From Candidula unifasciata (lineage: Eukaryota; Mollusca; Gastropoda; Stylommatophora; Geomitridae), in the NCBI GenBank assembly GCA_905116865.2, contig CAJHNH020000800.1, positions 1-64,000 of the forward strand: DNA of 64,000 nt, given 5' to 3'. The translations under genes were made by a program, and so were the position numbers. Shown here in pieces: positions 1 to 10,159 of the stretch (position 1 is the first letter of the stretch; the number at the start of each line of letters is the position of its first letter). The notes beneath the pieces were generated by a model. That model saw only the letters and a program-made list of their open reading frames with translations, made no database searches and was not told where the DNA came from.

Positions 1-178
1 TTCCAGCTGGGGCCTTGTGTCTTGCTCTGGTGTTGACAGTGGTATTGAGAAACCGACCGTCCAGAAAGCAATGGCAAAATATTGGAAGTGAAATTGACTA
101 GAAAAACCACAACAGCCAAAGAGTGCTGGGATTGGTTCTGCAATGTCCTGCAAAGGATACACAACTAACTTAACTTAC
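1..178 (+). repeat. SINE family B, 3' part (cut by window start)
   Basis: The stretch matches the body and tail of the better copy at 4400-4655: a 'gacagtggtat..ga' block, a 'ccgtccagaaagcaatggcaaa' type block and an ending close to 'aaaggatacacaactaac'. The tRNA-like head lies before the window. Other copies are at 48.7 kb and 54.2 kb on the minus strand. Confidence 0.7.
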
Positions 179-704
179 GTGTAGGTAGAAGCTTTACACT
201 ACACTAAAAAAAAACCTAATGACATTTATAAGGAAATAAAGAAGTGCAAACAGACCTTGGTGTGCATCCCGATAATGGTTTTCTTGATGCTTTATATGTA
301 ACAAATGCTGTGATTGTGGAGAAAACCAGCCAGAAGATACAAAAGCGCCACCAGGCTAGTTGAATGCACAGCCCAATTGGTATAAGCCACATACCCAGGA
401 GGGTAATTCGCTAAATGGAAATGTAGAAGTCAGAGGTTATGTCCGTAAAGTTTGCAGTCAACTGAATACTTAACAGTGTGATGGAGGCACATAATATAAT
501 GTTGCAGAACATAGTGTTACTGAAAACATAGCCAGTTATACACAACATAACATTATATGATAGACAAAATAATGTGGCAGCAAACAGCATAGTTTAGTAA
601 AGTTCAGCAAATAAAGGACCATTTATAGGCCAGTAGCCCACTGAGCAAATGATGCTAGATTCATATCTTTTTAGGCCAATGTGCACCCAGCTGATGATGT
701 TGTC
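179..704. other. AT-rich intergenic or intronic DNA, nothing recognised
   Basis: No open frame, tandem repeat or element matching another copy in the window was seen here. Confidence 0.5.
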
Positions 705-950
705 ACCATGTGCCGACTACCTTTTTTCCACATTTGTTCTTGTTAGCGTTCACCAGCTGTAAACTCTGGCAGAAAGTTCTGAACATTAGCCTTGTTCCAG
801 AACTTGAGTTTTGCCTGTACATCTATTTAACAGATGTGGTTTATTTGTGTACAGATTGTTGGTTCACTGCCTCTTAGGCAAATTTATTCCAACTTTGAAT
901 AAAACATCCCTAATAAATCAACTCTTATGACATGCTTTTAGGGGGCAGTG
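705..950 (-). repeat. Interspersed repeat family E
   Basis: Carries the 'aaactctggcagaa', 'ttccagaacttgagtttt' and 'acagatgtgg' blocks that recur at 5160-5545, 9540-9757 and 45420-45620. Read on the minus strand, the family ends near 'cgctaacaa' and better copies add a (GAA)n tail, so it behaves like a short retroposed element. No coding capacity. Confidence 0.6.
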
Positions 951-959
951 GGTTGATTT

Positions 960-1140
960 ATATATTCCCCACATGGGGGCCCTGGAACCCACACAGAGAA
1001 CTAGTTCCCATTTTTAGGCTGGTTTGACCTAACGTCAATATTGGTAAGAAATCAGCCTCGATGCGAATTCAAACCTAAAAATTTGCGGGCAGATGAGTGT
1101 TTAGCCACTACACTACCAAAGTGCTTGGCCAGCACCATAG
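960..1140 (-). repeat. Degenerate tRNA-derived SINE, family A-like
   Basis: The minus strand reads a tRNA-like head (around 'tagtgtagtggctaaacactc', then a B-box-like 'ggtttgaattc') followed by a 'ggtcaaaccagcc' block that corresponds to the 'ggtcgaccca..c' block of family A. Heavily diverged. Confidence 0.4.
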
Positions 1141-1664
1141 AGAACCCCGAAGAAGATTCGTGGGAATAGGATGCCACGGACCATGTTTCATCATCATCAT
1201 TATCATTTGTGTGCCGTTAGACTTCACATTGGGCTTGCATTCAACTGATCCGCTCTGATCTATGGCATGCAACTCTCTCGCTTTCTTATATGCATGCAGT
1301 TCAGTCCAGCATATTTAGCCTCTCGTAATGTTTTTCCTACTGTTTCCCTTTTTCTCAAACCATTTGTTTTGCATTTCAGTGCTTGTTTTGTAATTCTTTG
1401 CTTATTTCATCTCAGAGTGTACCCAGTATATCTACACCTTTTCTGTCTGCTGCATGGAGGAGATCAAAATCAGGAAGAGGATAGGGATAAAGAAGAAAAG
1501 GATGACTATTAGGCTAAGAACTAAAGCATCAGCGAAGAAGCATGTTAAATGCATGGTTTGGCATCAGTGATCCAGAAACCTCATACAGTAACTGTGAAAG
1601 ACTCTTTTTAGCATCAGAGGTCTGGCTGGTCACACTCGCCATAGGCTGTGATTTCATTGCCTTC
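1141..1664. other. No recognised feature
   Basis: Contains a short ATC microsatellite near 1191-1206. The 81-codon open frame at 1267-1512 has no recognisable domain or codon signal and is not called as a gene. Confidence 0.4.
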
Positions 1665-1883
1665 CTATAGTACAGCACTTCTCAACCTGTAGTGGTGACC
1701 CCTTTGGGGTGGAACAACCCTTTCACATGGATCGCCTAAGACCATTAAAAAAAAAAAAAAAACATAATCACTGAAGTTATGAAGTAGCAATGAAAATAAT
1801 TGTATGGCTGGGAGTTAACACAACATGAGGAACTGTATTAAAGGGCCGCGGCATTAGAAATGTTGAGAACCAACACTATGGTA
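1665..1883. mobile_element. SPIN-like hAT MITE with 8-bp TSD
   Basis: A 203-bp element (1673-1875) starts CAGCACTTCTCAACCTGT and ends in 'gttgagaacca'. It is flanked by ctatagta and ctatggta, an 8-bp hAT-type duplication with one mismatch. Internal blocks such as 'gacccctttggggt', 'ccctttcaca', 'tcgcctaagacca', 'gttatgaagtagcaa' and 'gaggaactgtattaaaggg' are those I recall for the SPIN (SPACE INVADERS) family, which was reported in tetrapods, a triatomine bug and a pond snail. It is a short internal-deletion copy without a transposase. The SPIN assignment is from memory; the terminal inverted repeats and TSD are seen directly. Confidence 0.8.
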
Positions 1884-2685
1884 CAATATAACATTATCCT
1901 CTGAAATGATGGAACTACCAACAAACTACATTAGTAATTTTTTTCGTTATTCTCCAAGTTGTTGACCGATTCAGTTATAATGTTGTGAGGTTAAATATTG
2001 TAAGTTTAGCAATTTTTTTTTTTCATTTTTAAGTTTAGTTTGGAAAATGAACAGACGGCCATACTGGCTGGCTCTACAACTTTTTGTAGCCGAATACTGA
2101 TGCATGATAACGCAGACAATGTAAAATGACACACTACATACAGGGACAACTGAGTATAAAAGGATTATTACAATTAGGGTGATGATGAAGCTGATGATGA
2201 TGACAATGATTATGATACTGATGATGATAAAACAAAAAGCATCTGGTTACCAAGAACTTTGTAGGCAACATAATATGTGAAAGTAAAAACTGACACAGAA
2301 CATAACGTCCCACGTCACACAAAGTAACAAACAATTAAATGAAAAAGTATGCTTCAGACAGCTGAAATAAATATCTAAGAGACATACAGTCACATACAGA
2401 AACTCAGACAATGCCTCCCTGTGAATTGGGACAAAGAAGACTCAAACAATAGATTGCACAATGAACTGCCTGACATATTTTGCTGTATCTCATCAGGTGC
2501 ATACTACAGTAAGTTAGATAAAGCAAAGGAAATAAATGAATCCTTTACAATGGAAGTGCAGATTCAATTACTCAAAAGCAATTGCCCTTTTTACTGGGGC
2601 AAGTGCAGGTTCACGATCATGTCCTCTGTTTACATAGTTCTGGAGGGAGTTAATGAATAGTTTTCTTCTTTTTCTTCACAATTCT
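1884..2685. other. No recognised feature
   Basis: AT-rich DNA with a GAT-rich microsatellite near 2181-2228. Open frames of 66 and 79 codons here show no motif and are treated as chance. Confidence 0.4.
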
Positions 2686-2689
2686 GAGC

Positions 2690-2995
2690 CCTTGAGGTCT
2701 ATTGCTGCAGATATCACCCACCTCCATTCATCTCTCTGGTTGGCTTTTCCTTTCCAGTTGGTAACACCAAGTATTTGTAGGTCTGTCTGGGTATTATCTC
2801 TCCATCGTCTTCTTGGTCTTCATCTTCTTGGTCTGCCTTGGTCTACGACCATTCAGCTCACTTGTATATACAGTTTTTATCTCTCCTTCATGTGCCATTC
2901 TCTCAATATGCCCAGGCCATTTCAGTCTATTAGCCCTCATGATATCTATTAGCCCTCATGATACCAGTGATCAATGGTGATTTAAAAACAGATCA
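2690..2995 (-). mobile_element. LINE 3' fragment (same family as 24.65-25.27 kb)
   Basis: The minus strand matches the C-terminal tail of the plus-strand element at 24956-25265. Both share the GRP-rich region, the 'tggaaaggaaaagccaac' type block (TNWK.KANQRDEW in protein) and the 'gatatctgcag' block. 5'-truncated; no RT domain present. Confidence 0.7.
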
Positions 2996-2999
2996 TAAA

Positions 3000-3695
3000 T
3001 TTCACTGTTGCTTCTCACTCTCCGTTCCCTGCTGTTTGCATCTTTACATGAACAGTGGCAGCTTCAATAATAGTGACGGCTAGTTACCCTAGCATGCACC
3101 TGACAAGATACAGCCAAAGATGGCAGAGTTCAATCTACTGCTCCTTTGTTCAAATATATAGAAACAACATTATATTTTATAAACGATCTATATATATACT
3201 ACATGGATATCTACTGATGGAGAATGATCACTGCCAGACCTGGCCAAAGAGAAATTATATCAGTTCTAATTAAAAAGCAATAATTCTAATACAGTCACAT
3301 CTGCCTTCCAAGATAATGCTCCCCCCATACTCTGCGTATGAGCCACCCTGCTTTTATTGATTTTTTTCCCTTCAATCATTATGTTATTACTTTTGCTAGG
3401 TTTCTTGTGAATCATTAAGGCCAGATAATCCTGTGCAACATGTGTTAATGATCTGTAAAACTCATTAAAACAGCATCAATATTATCTCTGTATTTTTACA
3501 TGCTTTTTTTTAGTGACTATTGATGAATCAAAATCATTTTGAATTGAAAAAAAATATTCTTTATCTTATTCTGCCTTTTACTCCATTTGGAGCATAAGGC
3601 TTCAACCATACTAAGGTTTTCTATTGTTTGTCTGCCTGCAGCTCATCCCAAGTCCTCTCCATCTTTTTTTGTTTCACCTCATACTCTCATTCTCT
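3000..3695. other. No recognised feature
   Basis: AT-rich sequence with short homopolymers. No element or coding signal recognised. Confidence 0.4.
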
Positions 3696-3699
3696 TTAC

Positions 3700-3925
3700 T
3701 ATGTATTCCAGCTGGAGCTGTGGTAGTGACGTAGCCCAAAGGTCGAGGGTTGATCTATATCAAGGCAGAGTTTTTCAAAAACTTAACTAGGTTTCCAGGT
3801 CAACTGATTTTAAAATGGGTACTCTGTAACCTCCTGGGAAGATGCTGACCAGATCACCAATCCAGGACCAGTTTGTTTATAAAATCATCACTTGATAAGA
3901 CAGATCAGGATCATATCATGTACTT
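3700..3925 (+). repeat. Degenerate SINE family A copy
   Basis: Has a 'gtggtagtgacgtagcccaaaggtcgagggtt' type tRNA-like head, the T-rich spacer, the 'ggtttccaggtcaac' block and the 'tgctgaccagatcacc' block in the order seen in good family A copies (for example 17543-17805). Confidence 0.55.
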
Positions 3926-3929
3926 TCTG

Positions 3930-4305
3930 TCCAGGACATTCATGTAATGCAAGCTAATTAGCAGGCTGATAGACTAACTGCTGCTCCTCCTCTGGGTGAT
4001 GAGCTACTTTTTGATAAAGCGGACGTGGTGAAGGCTCTCTAGGATCAAATGGACAGTGCAGCAGAACAGACAGAGAATTATTTATACAGAGAATTATTTA
4101 TACAGAGAATACACTGAAAGACTAATTCATCGGGGGTGAGTAGAGGTTCTGGAAGATATTCAACACTGAGGGGAGAGGAACAGGCAAACTTTTAATCAGG
4201 CTGCAGCTGGTACTATTAACATGTTGACTCTGTTGGCTACTGAAGAAGAGAACAGAGCATGTGTGGGAATGTCCCGAGTGCAGTGATATCAATTCTAGAT
4301 AATTC
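3930..4305 (+). mobile_element. I-type LINE 3' fragment (RNase H tail remnant)
   Basis: Broken frames keep pieces of the RNase H C-terminus and tail of I-type LINEs: a 'CPGH' piece, then 'PLGDELLFDKADVVKAL', which parallels the tail of the minus-strand element at 11919-12557, and at the end 'EHVWECPEC', a degraded zinc-knuckle-like tail. It holds a 21-bp duplication ('gagaattatttatacagagaa' region, 4074-4110). Non-functional. Confidence 0.65.
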
Positions 4306-4399
4306 ATTCATTCATTTGTCTATAAAAATATACGCCTAGACTATATGCTCAATGTGCCAAAAGGCATGAAATATGTCCTTTACTTTATTCCTCTGACCC

Positions 4400-4655
4400 T
4401 ATGGGTTTCGTCGGCTCTGTGGCTAAGTATATGAGAATGCTTCGTAATGCCAGGATGCTCTGTTCAATCCCAGCTGCGGGCCATGTGCCTTGCGTTGGTT
4501 TCGACAGTGGTATCAAGGAAAGCCGACCATCCAGAAAGCAATGGCAAACTACTGGACGTAAATTTGCCTAGAAAAACCACACAACAGCCAGAAGCTGTTG
4601 GGGTTGGTTCTGCTACGTCCTGTAAAGGATACGCAACTAACCTTCTATGGGTTTC
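4400..4655 (+). repeat. SINE family B, near-complete copy
   Basis: Begins with a tRNA-like head ('gtcggctctgtggctaagta', then 'ttcaatcccagctgcggg', resembling A and B boxes of an internal pol III promoter). It continues through the 'gacagtggtatcaaggaa' and 'ccagaaagcaatggcaaact' blocks and ends 'aaggatacgcaactaac'. Best reference copy of this family in the window. Confidence 0.75.
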
Positions 4656-4659
4656 AGAG

Positions 4660-5155
4660 TAAAGACATTCTAATCTAGCTATATGGTTTTTGAGATTTTC
4701 TCAGCATGTGACCCATTCAACACCAACTTCTTTTTTCTTTACCTCTTGATTCACTAGAATTTGTCTTGTTTTCACCTGAAGCTTCACATTAGTTATTATG
4801 CCAGCATTTAATCCCCTCTATTCTGCTCAGGCACCAGAACAACCACATTATCCCCATTTTATGCCAAGACTCTAGACACCCCCCCCCCCACACCCTGTGT
4901 GGGTTCAGGCTACAGTTGGGGTAGGGGGATAGACCCACTGCGCCTTAACAAGCACGTTGTAAAAGCTGACTAATGAAGGATTTGCTGAAACTGGATGTAT
5001 CAAGTATAAGGTGCAGACATGACAGCTACAAACCAAAGCCCACTGCCCCTTGAAGGGTGACAATGAAAGAAGAAGAAGGTCACAATTCTTTCCTTAATAT
5101 TCATGTGTGTGTAAATAAGGTGAGATACAGTCAGAATAATTAACAACTGTCTCAA
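4660..5155. other. No recognised feature apart from a poly-C run
   Basis: A C-run lies at about 4877-4889. No coding signal. Confidence 0.4.
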
Positions 5156-5159
5156 AAGA

Positions 5160-5545
5160 GCATATTTTCTTCTTCTTTTTCTTAGTGATGATTTTAAACT
5201 CTGGCAGAATATTTTGCTTGTTCATCTACTTCAGGACTGATTTTAAACTCTGGCAGAATATTCTGCTTGTTCATCTACTTCAGGACTGATTTTAAACTCT
5301 GGCAAAATATTCTGCTTGTTCATCTACTTCAGGACTGATTTTAAACTCTGGCAGAATATTCTGCTTGTTCATCTACTTCAGAAACTTTGTCTTATTCTAG
5401 AACTTGCATTTTTCTTGCACATCCATTTTACAGATCTAGCTTCTTTGTATGCAGACAGCTCCTTGCCTCTCGGTTCTTTCATTTGTACTCTCATTTTGAA
5501 GGAAACATTCCTAATTAGTTGCCTTTTACAACATGCTTGTTGGAC
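5160..5545 (-). repeat. Interspersed repeat family E with internal expansion
   Basis: Same family as 705-950. The minus-strand 3' end is the TTC/GAA-rich tail at 5168-5182. The block next to it has been tandemly multiplied (see 5189-5384). Confidence 0.65.
5189..5384. repeat. 49-bp tandem repeat, four copies
   Basis: Unit starts tgattttaaactctggcaga and recurs at 5189, 5238, 5287 and 5336, a strict 49-bp spacing with few substitutions. It is a local duplication of a family E segment. Confidence 0.9.
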
Positions 5546-5560
5546 GGACCCTTAGTCTAA

Positions 5561-5818
5561 CCCCCCCCCCCCCCCCCCCCCCCCCCCAAATTAATGGAGG
5601 AAACATGAAAAGAAGAAGAAAAAGAGAAAGAAGAAGAAGTAGAAGGAGGAGGAGGACAGGGAGAAAAAGGAGGAGGAGGAGGAAGAGAAGAAGGAGGAGG
5701 AGGAGAAGTAGAAGGAGAAGGAGAAGAAGGAAGAGGAGGAGGGGAAGAAGAAGAAGGAGGAGAAGTAGAAGGAGGAGGAGAAGGAAGAGGAGGGGGAAGA
5801 AGAAAAAGGAGGAGGCTA
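5561..5818. repeat. Poly-C run followed by purine-only microsatellite
   Basis: About 27 C residues, then some 210 bp of almost pure A/G built from AAG, AGG and GGA triplets. The long Arg/Lys-rich and Leu-rich open frames here are products of the repeat. Confidence 0.95.
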
Positions 5819-5917
5819 TGTGATGAAACACATCCGAATAATCAGAAAGATAAGCAGCAGAGTACAGATGAGGTAGACCAAGAGAAATGATACTGACTGC
5901 TCTAAGATAAAAGTATT

Positions 5918-6200
5918 ATCATCATCATCATATGCTGTGCTCATCCGAGTAGGCAGTCATATTTTGCTATCTCACACGATCACAAGAATCATGAATCGGG
6001 TCAGTATTCTTGCCCATCCCCATGACCAAGCTATCCAGGTATTTATCTCTTTACTGACCCCTTGCTTATTCTACCTCAATCTTGCCAAGGGTTACCAAGG
6101 TCTTAAGTCCATTCCTCCTCATAACATGTCTGAAAATCACAGAATGTCTTTTTCTAAGGAGTATGGTCATTAGAACTGATCCAGACTACCAAGAACCAAG
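5918..6200 (-). mobile_element. LINE 3' end, 5'-truncated, with (ATG)n tail
   Basis: In broken minus-strand frames one reads the C-terminal tail typical of RTE-like LINEs: a HVMRR motif, then LVTLGKIE, then a LDSLVMGMGK stretch. It ends in an (ATG/GAT)n run at 5918-5931, the expected simple-repeat tail of this group. Confidence 0.6.
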
Positions 6201-6209
6201 GTTTATGGA

Positions 6210-6552
6210 GAGACATGACTGCCTATAGCCAAGTAACTAATTAATCCTTCAACCAACAAAATAATCTCAATTTTTGTGGAGTCTTCCAGGAATTAACTAA
6301 TCCATCAACCAACAAAAAAAATAATCTTATTTTTTTGTGGAGTCTTCCAGGAATTAACTAATTTATTAATCAACCAATTCCTTCTCACTCTATCTCATGC
6401 AGGCACAAACGCTGCATGCATGCACACACACAAGAACACCTACCACTACAAATAATTTTTTTAATGTACAAAAACTGTGCTTCCAAAAAGATCATGAGTG
6501 AAAGTTTCTTCAAAACTGGGATACTTAAAGCATTTGTTTTAATTACTGATAC
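6210..6552. other. Intron-like AT-rich DNA with local duplication
   Basis: A block containing 'tttgtggagtcttccagg' occurs twice, near 6269 and 6332, a duplication with a period of about 63 bp. If the RNF121-like exon next to it is real, this is downstream intron. Confidence 0.5.
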
Positions 6553-6694
6553 CTGATAAGATCTGAAGTGTCTTGACTTCCATCGGTTGAGAATAATTTG
6601 TGCAATGAGAAGAGTGACAAGTAGAATAGCAATCACTCCTCCGGGCAAAGATTCAAGACTTTTCAGTGCATCTTTACGGGTTTGTTGCTCCTCA
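6553..6694 (-). CDS. Putative internal exon of an RNF121/RNF175-like RING membrane protein
   Basis: A 142-bp open segment is bounded on the minus strand by an acceptor (aatctttcag) and a donor (cag|gtatca). It encodes about 47 residues starting EEQQTRKDALKSLESLP. A hydrophobic stretch (VIAILLVTLLIAQIIL) follows, then NRWKSRHFRSYQ. I recognise the pattern 'LVxAQ-LL-xWKxRHxRSY' after 'EEQ' from the first transmembrane region of RNF121-family ER/Golgi RING-finger E3 ligases. The other transmembrane exons and the RING exon were not found, so they lie in unseen introns or outside the window. The stretch before the membrane segment differs from vertebrate RNF121. The identity is a recollection, not an alignment; the splice-bounded open exon is direct observation. 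Confidence 0.5.
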
Positions 6695-6929
6695 CTGAAA
6701 GATTACATTAACATATTTATATTGGATTATACTTGTTTTATACAATTTATATTTATTTACAGTAAAGAAGAAAGTCAGGCATTCGGTTCAGCCACTTTTA
6801 GCATGACGATGGAGATCACAGAGGCACTTGCAGGGATGGGGGAACAGAATGCAACTCCTGCACTGATAGCCTACAGGTTCAATAAGCAGGCTTGAGAGAA
6901 TTCAAACTGGCAAACTCTAACTAGAATAT

Positions 6930-7090
6930 TTTCATACTATCCAGAAGTCCTACCTCAAGAAACTATCCTCTTGGCTGCATGCACTAGAAAATGCTGGGGT
7001 GAACCGAAATGAAAGAGCCGACGGACTGGTCGTCTCTGCAGTAGTTGGAAGTATACACAGAGCAGATATACTGAATGCACTAGGGGGCTA
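6930..7090 (+). mobile_element. I-type LINE RNase H tail fragment
   Basis: The plus frame reads 'AGVNRNERADGLVVSA', then 'HRADILNAL'. This parallels the GH-AGMMGNEQADRLAGSA and RADVVKAL segments of the element at 11919-12557. The conserved GNExAD core is degraded to RNERAD. SINE family C follows directly. Confidence 0.6.
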
Positions 7091-7450
7091 TGTGGTCTTG
7101 AGACATGGTGTCTGCCTTGAGCGCTAAAGGTTCCGGTTTCAATCCCTGGTAGGGGCTGGGATTTTTTCAAGTGGACTTGGACTTCTAGTAATTCCCCCTA
7201 GTCTCTTGGTAGTCAGATCAGACGCCCGTGTGCATTGGCAGTTGGAAATCAAAAAGAGTAGCCTAATGGCGCTGCTCGGGCAAAATTTGAAGTTGAAAAT
7301 CTACTCAAAGTATTCCAGGATCCTCACCGGTGCTACAGAGCCTGTGCACTGTGCTGAGCTTCTCTGGACTCAGACTTGAGTTAGAAGAAAAACGGATCAC
7401 TGATGGGTTACTACCCGTGTGCCATGATGTTGATACGTTGCTCAAACCTC
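7090..7450 (+). repeat. SINE family C
   Basis: Opens with a tRNA-like head (B-box-like 'ggttccggtttcaatccc'), then the blocks 'cagacgcccgtgtg', 'agtagcctaatggcgctgctcgggcaaa', 'ctactcaaagtattccagga', 'actcagacttgagttagaag' and 'cccgtgtgccatgatgttga'. The same series appears on the minus strand at 45985-46390, so it is a dispersed element of about 370-400 bp. Confidence 0.65.
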
Positions 7451-7805
7451 AATCTGAATGCACTATGTTTCAGCGACACTGAAACAAAACGGCAGAGAAA
7501 GAAGATTTGCCAGCAAACCTGATTGGATATGATAAGCAAGAAGACACTGAGATAGCCACTGTATTCAAGATAGGAGAACGAATAGGTCGGATCAATGTGC
7601 TAGGAAGTTGATACAGACAATAAGTAACTTGAAAGAATATATTTTAATTATGAAACAAAATAATTATTTGAGCAGGTGAGGGATAGGATCATGACACCTG
7701 CTTCAAACTCATGAAAACTGCTATGCCTCGTTATCTCTAAGTGTCATACTGGATTTCCCTTTCAACACCAACCAGTAATTACTTGGATTCTTGTTATACT
7801 TAATT
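7451..7805. other. No recognised feature
   Basis: AT-rich; no open frame or repeat match seen. Confidence 0.4.
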
Positions 7806-7809
7806 AAAG

Positions 7810-7940
7810 ATAGGCTGATGCTCTGGTTGGCCGACGTGATACTGACCACATCACCCACCTTGTGCCAAATGGTTTATAAAAATATAGGCCCAGCCCTATA
7901 TGCCTAAAGGCGTGGAAACAGGACCTTTTTGATGCTCTGG
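7810..7940 (+). repeat. SINE family A, 3' part only
   Basis: Carries 'gccgacgtgatactgaccacatcaccca', 'tataaaaatataggcccagccctatatgcc' and 'aaggcgtggaaa' blocks, the 3' two-thirds of family A. The tRNA head is missing. Confidence 0.75.
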
Positions 7941-8475
7941 TATCATTTAACAATGTGAAAACTATCCCTAACAAACTATTTACTGTATGTGTTGGAAAGG
8001 AAACACAAAACTGATCCCCTACATATCTGAACTGAAATTGGATTTGTAGCAAAAATAACATATAAGAAAGAAATAAAACTACATCAATAATATTACTTTT
8101 ACATAGGTTAAGCCAACTTTATTTTCTAATAAACAAAAAGATAAACAAAATTATTAGATTCAATATTAGCACACAGAGTAAGTTGAGATGTCCATTAAAA
8201 ATAATCTGCTCAAGTTATAGAATAATTAGTTCTTAAAATATGCAGAGCTGATACTAAACTGGGTAGACATTTAGACTGAGAGCAAGAGACAGTCCATGCA
8301 AATGACTGATTAGTCGAATTAGCATAGCAACAAACTCAATCTTGTACATATCCTACACAATAGACTTGCCAATGAATACCTTTCCTATGCTATATTACAT
8401 ATACAAAGAAATCATAAAGAAGAGTAAGAAATTGTAAACGGAAACAATACAATCAATATTAAGTTCTGCAACTTT
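7941..8475. other. No recognised feature
   Basis: AT-rich DNA, possibly the 3' UTR of a minus-strand gene if the exon at 8476-8570 is real. Confidence 0.35.
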
Positions 8476-8570
8476 TTAAAGTGCAGATGGAGCAGAAAAT
8501 GAAACTTCTTGTGGTGTCTGTCCTAAAACATTTGGAGCTATTCCTGACCCAACCAGCATCAAATCAGCGT
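8476..8570 (-). CDS. Weak candidate terminal exon
   Basis: On the minus strand an acceptor-like 'gatttccag' is followed by 31 codons (beginning ADLMLVGSGIAPNVLGQ) to a TAA. A possible upstream exon (about 8680-8740, acceptor-like 'ccttctctag', donor 'gag|gtaggt') lies within 200 bp, but the phases I worked out do not join cleanly. No family recognised; this may be chance. Confidence 0.2.
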
Positions 8571-8574
8571 CTGG

Positions 8575-9040
8575 AAATCAAACTATCAAAAACAGATGGA
8601 ATAACCTGCCCCACACCTGAAAAAAAATGTAAATAAAAAAACTTTGTGAAGAGAAAAAAAAAAAAATGAACATTAATGTTACCTACCTCAACTGTTCTGT
8701 GTTTGACACTACAAAAGTATCCACTAAAGATTCAGACTAGAGAAGGAAATAATACTGAGTCATACTGTCAGGTGAAAACTGCTTTAAACTTAAAACATAA
8801 ACATATGGTATTTTTTTTCTCCATGCTATAAACAGTGAAACTTGCAATAAATTGTGGCATTTACCTCAAGCCTTTTAAGCCTAAAATAATGTTTCTAAAA
8901 CTAGGGGACGATTTAAATGGAGGTTATCAAATGCGTTAGGTTGATACAGGCCGAACTCTTGAATTTAGAGTCACAAATCTTGAGGTTGACTTGAACACCA
9001 CAATTTCCAAAAACTATTTCAGTGCTTCCAAAAAATAATG
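8575..9040. other. No recognised feature
   Basis: AT-rich sequence with A-runs. Only the weak exon candidate near 8680-8740 (see 8476-8570) was noted. Confidence 0.35.
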
Positions 9041-9057
9041 TATTTTAGTCATAAATA

Positions 9058-9145
9058 AATATATATATATATATATCTGTGTCTGTGTGTGTGTGTGTGT
9101 GAGACAGAGAGAGAGAGAGAGAGAGAGTGAGAGAGAGTGATAGAA
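9058..9145. repeat. Compound microsatellite (TA)n (GT)n (GA)n
   Basis: Adjacent runs of TA, TG and GA dinucleotides. The Ser/Leu-rich and Thr/His-rich open frames on the opposite strand are artefacts of it. Confidence 0.95.
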
Positions 9146-9248
9146 AGAGAGAAGGGAGGGAGTCTGACAGAAAGTGAAATAGAGAGAGTGATATAGATAA
9201 AATAGTGAAAGAAAAGAAAGTGGTTTTTGAAACAAGCACATATGCTAT

Positions 9249-9380
9249 AGGAGTCGCCGTGGCAAAGCGGCTAGAGGCTCGCTATTGATCGGAAGGCTGT
9301 GGCTCCCTGGCAGAGCCAGACTTTTTTTAATAAATGACCTTGGCTCCCAGGTCGACCTAACCTTGAGTGGGTTTTTGGAT
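9249..9380 (+). repeat. SINE family A, 5' part
   Basis: Head 'ggagtcgccgtggcaaagcg' with an A-box-like 'gcggctagaggctcgc', T-run spacer, and 'gaccttggctcccaggtcgacctaaccttgagtgggt'-type blocks. The 3' half is absent. Confidence 0.8.
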
Positions 9381-9539
9381 TTAATCTACAGTACTTGCAT
9401 ATCTATTAAATAAGCTGCATAATACAAATATATATAAATGTGGTATATAATCAAATCATTTTCAACTCCTTTTATGATCTGAGGCTCATTGTGTGTGTGT
9501 GTGTGAGGGGGAGAGGGAGGAGGAAAGACACACTGCCAC

Positions 9540-9757
9540 CTAAGCAAGAGGTGACTAATTATGGGTGTTTCTTTTGAAGTGAGAGCACACAGGCCTAAGA
9601 GGTGAGAAACCAATAGTCTGCATGCAAATAAGCCAGATCTGTAAAATGCTTGTGCATGCACAACTCAAGTTCTAGAACAACACCAAAATTCAGAATTGGA
9701 TGAATAACCAGAACTTTCTGCTGGAGTTTACAGTCGGCAAACGCTAACAATAAGAAG
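9540..9757 (+). repeat. Interspersed repeat family E
   Basis: Plus-strand copy with 'tctgcatgcaaataa', 'agttctagaacaa' and 'ctggagtttacagtcggcaaacg' blocks and an AAGAAG start of a tail at 9750-9757. A (GT)n run sits just upstream at 9491-9505. Confidence 0.65.
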
Positions 9758-9769
9758 AAAGTAGGGAAG

Positions 9770-9960
9770 TTCTAGCCCACCAGGACATCACACAAGCGAT
9801 AAACACACGGTGATACAAAGTGCCACTATGGGGATGAGAATCACCCGTGGAGAGGTCCAAGAAACCCCTTTCAGCTGTTAGGCCAACTCGATGCCCTGGC
9901 TCTATTCAGGGCTCCCAGCAGAAGCCAGGGTGGGGCTTCAAAAAACAAAAACATTGCATC
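9770..9960 (+). repeat. Interspersed repeat family F
   Basis: Blocks 'aggacatcacacaagcgataaacac', 'cggtgatacaaagtgccact' and 'ccgtggagaggtccaagaaaccc' recur at 10595, 32775 and 50163. Non-coding; class unknown. Confidence 0.6.
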
Positions 9961-10159
9961 CCACATGGGGACAACTTATATAGCACAGAAGAAAGTAATT
10001 TAAAGAAAGTAATTTAAACATCAGACTGCAGATGTAGGCAGTTTTCTGAGATTAGCTGAAGTAATTTAAAGCTCCAGGGGCCTTAGAGCTATAGATATCT
10101 TAGCCTCTCATTAAGTCTAAATATGGTCTTGTAATAAACGTTTATACTACTAAGTAAGT

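Noticed and set aside
5526..5831. Leu-rich and Arg-rich overlapping frames
   Set aside because: Purine-only microsatellite plus poly-C; low complexity on both strands.
9249..9320. Functional tRNA gene
   Set aside because: A and B boxes are present, but the acceptor stem does not pair and the sequence continues into the SINE body. The same applies to other SINE heads.
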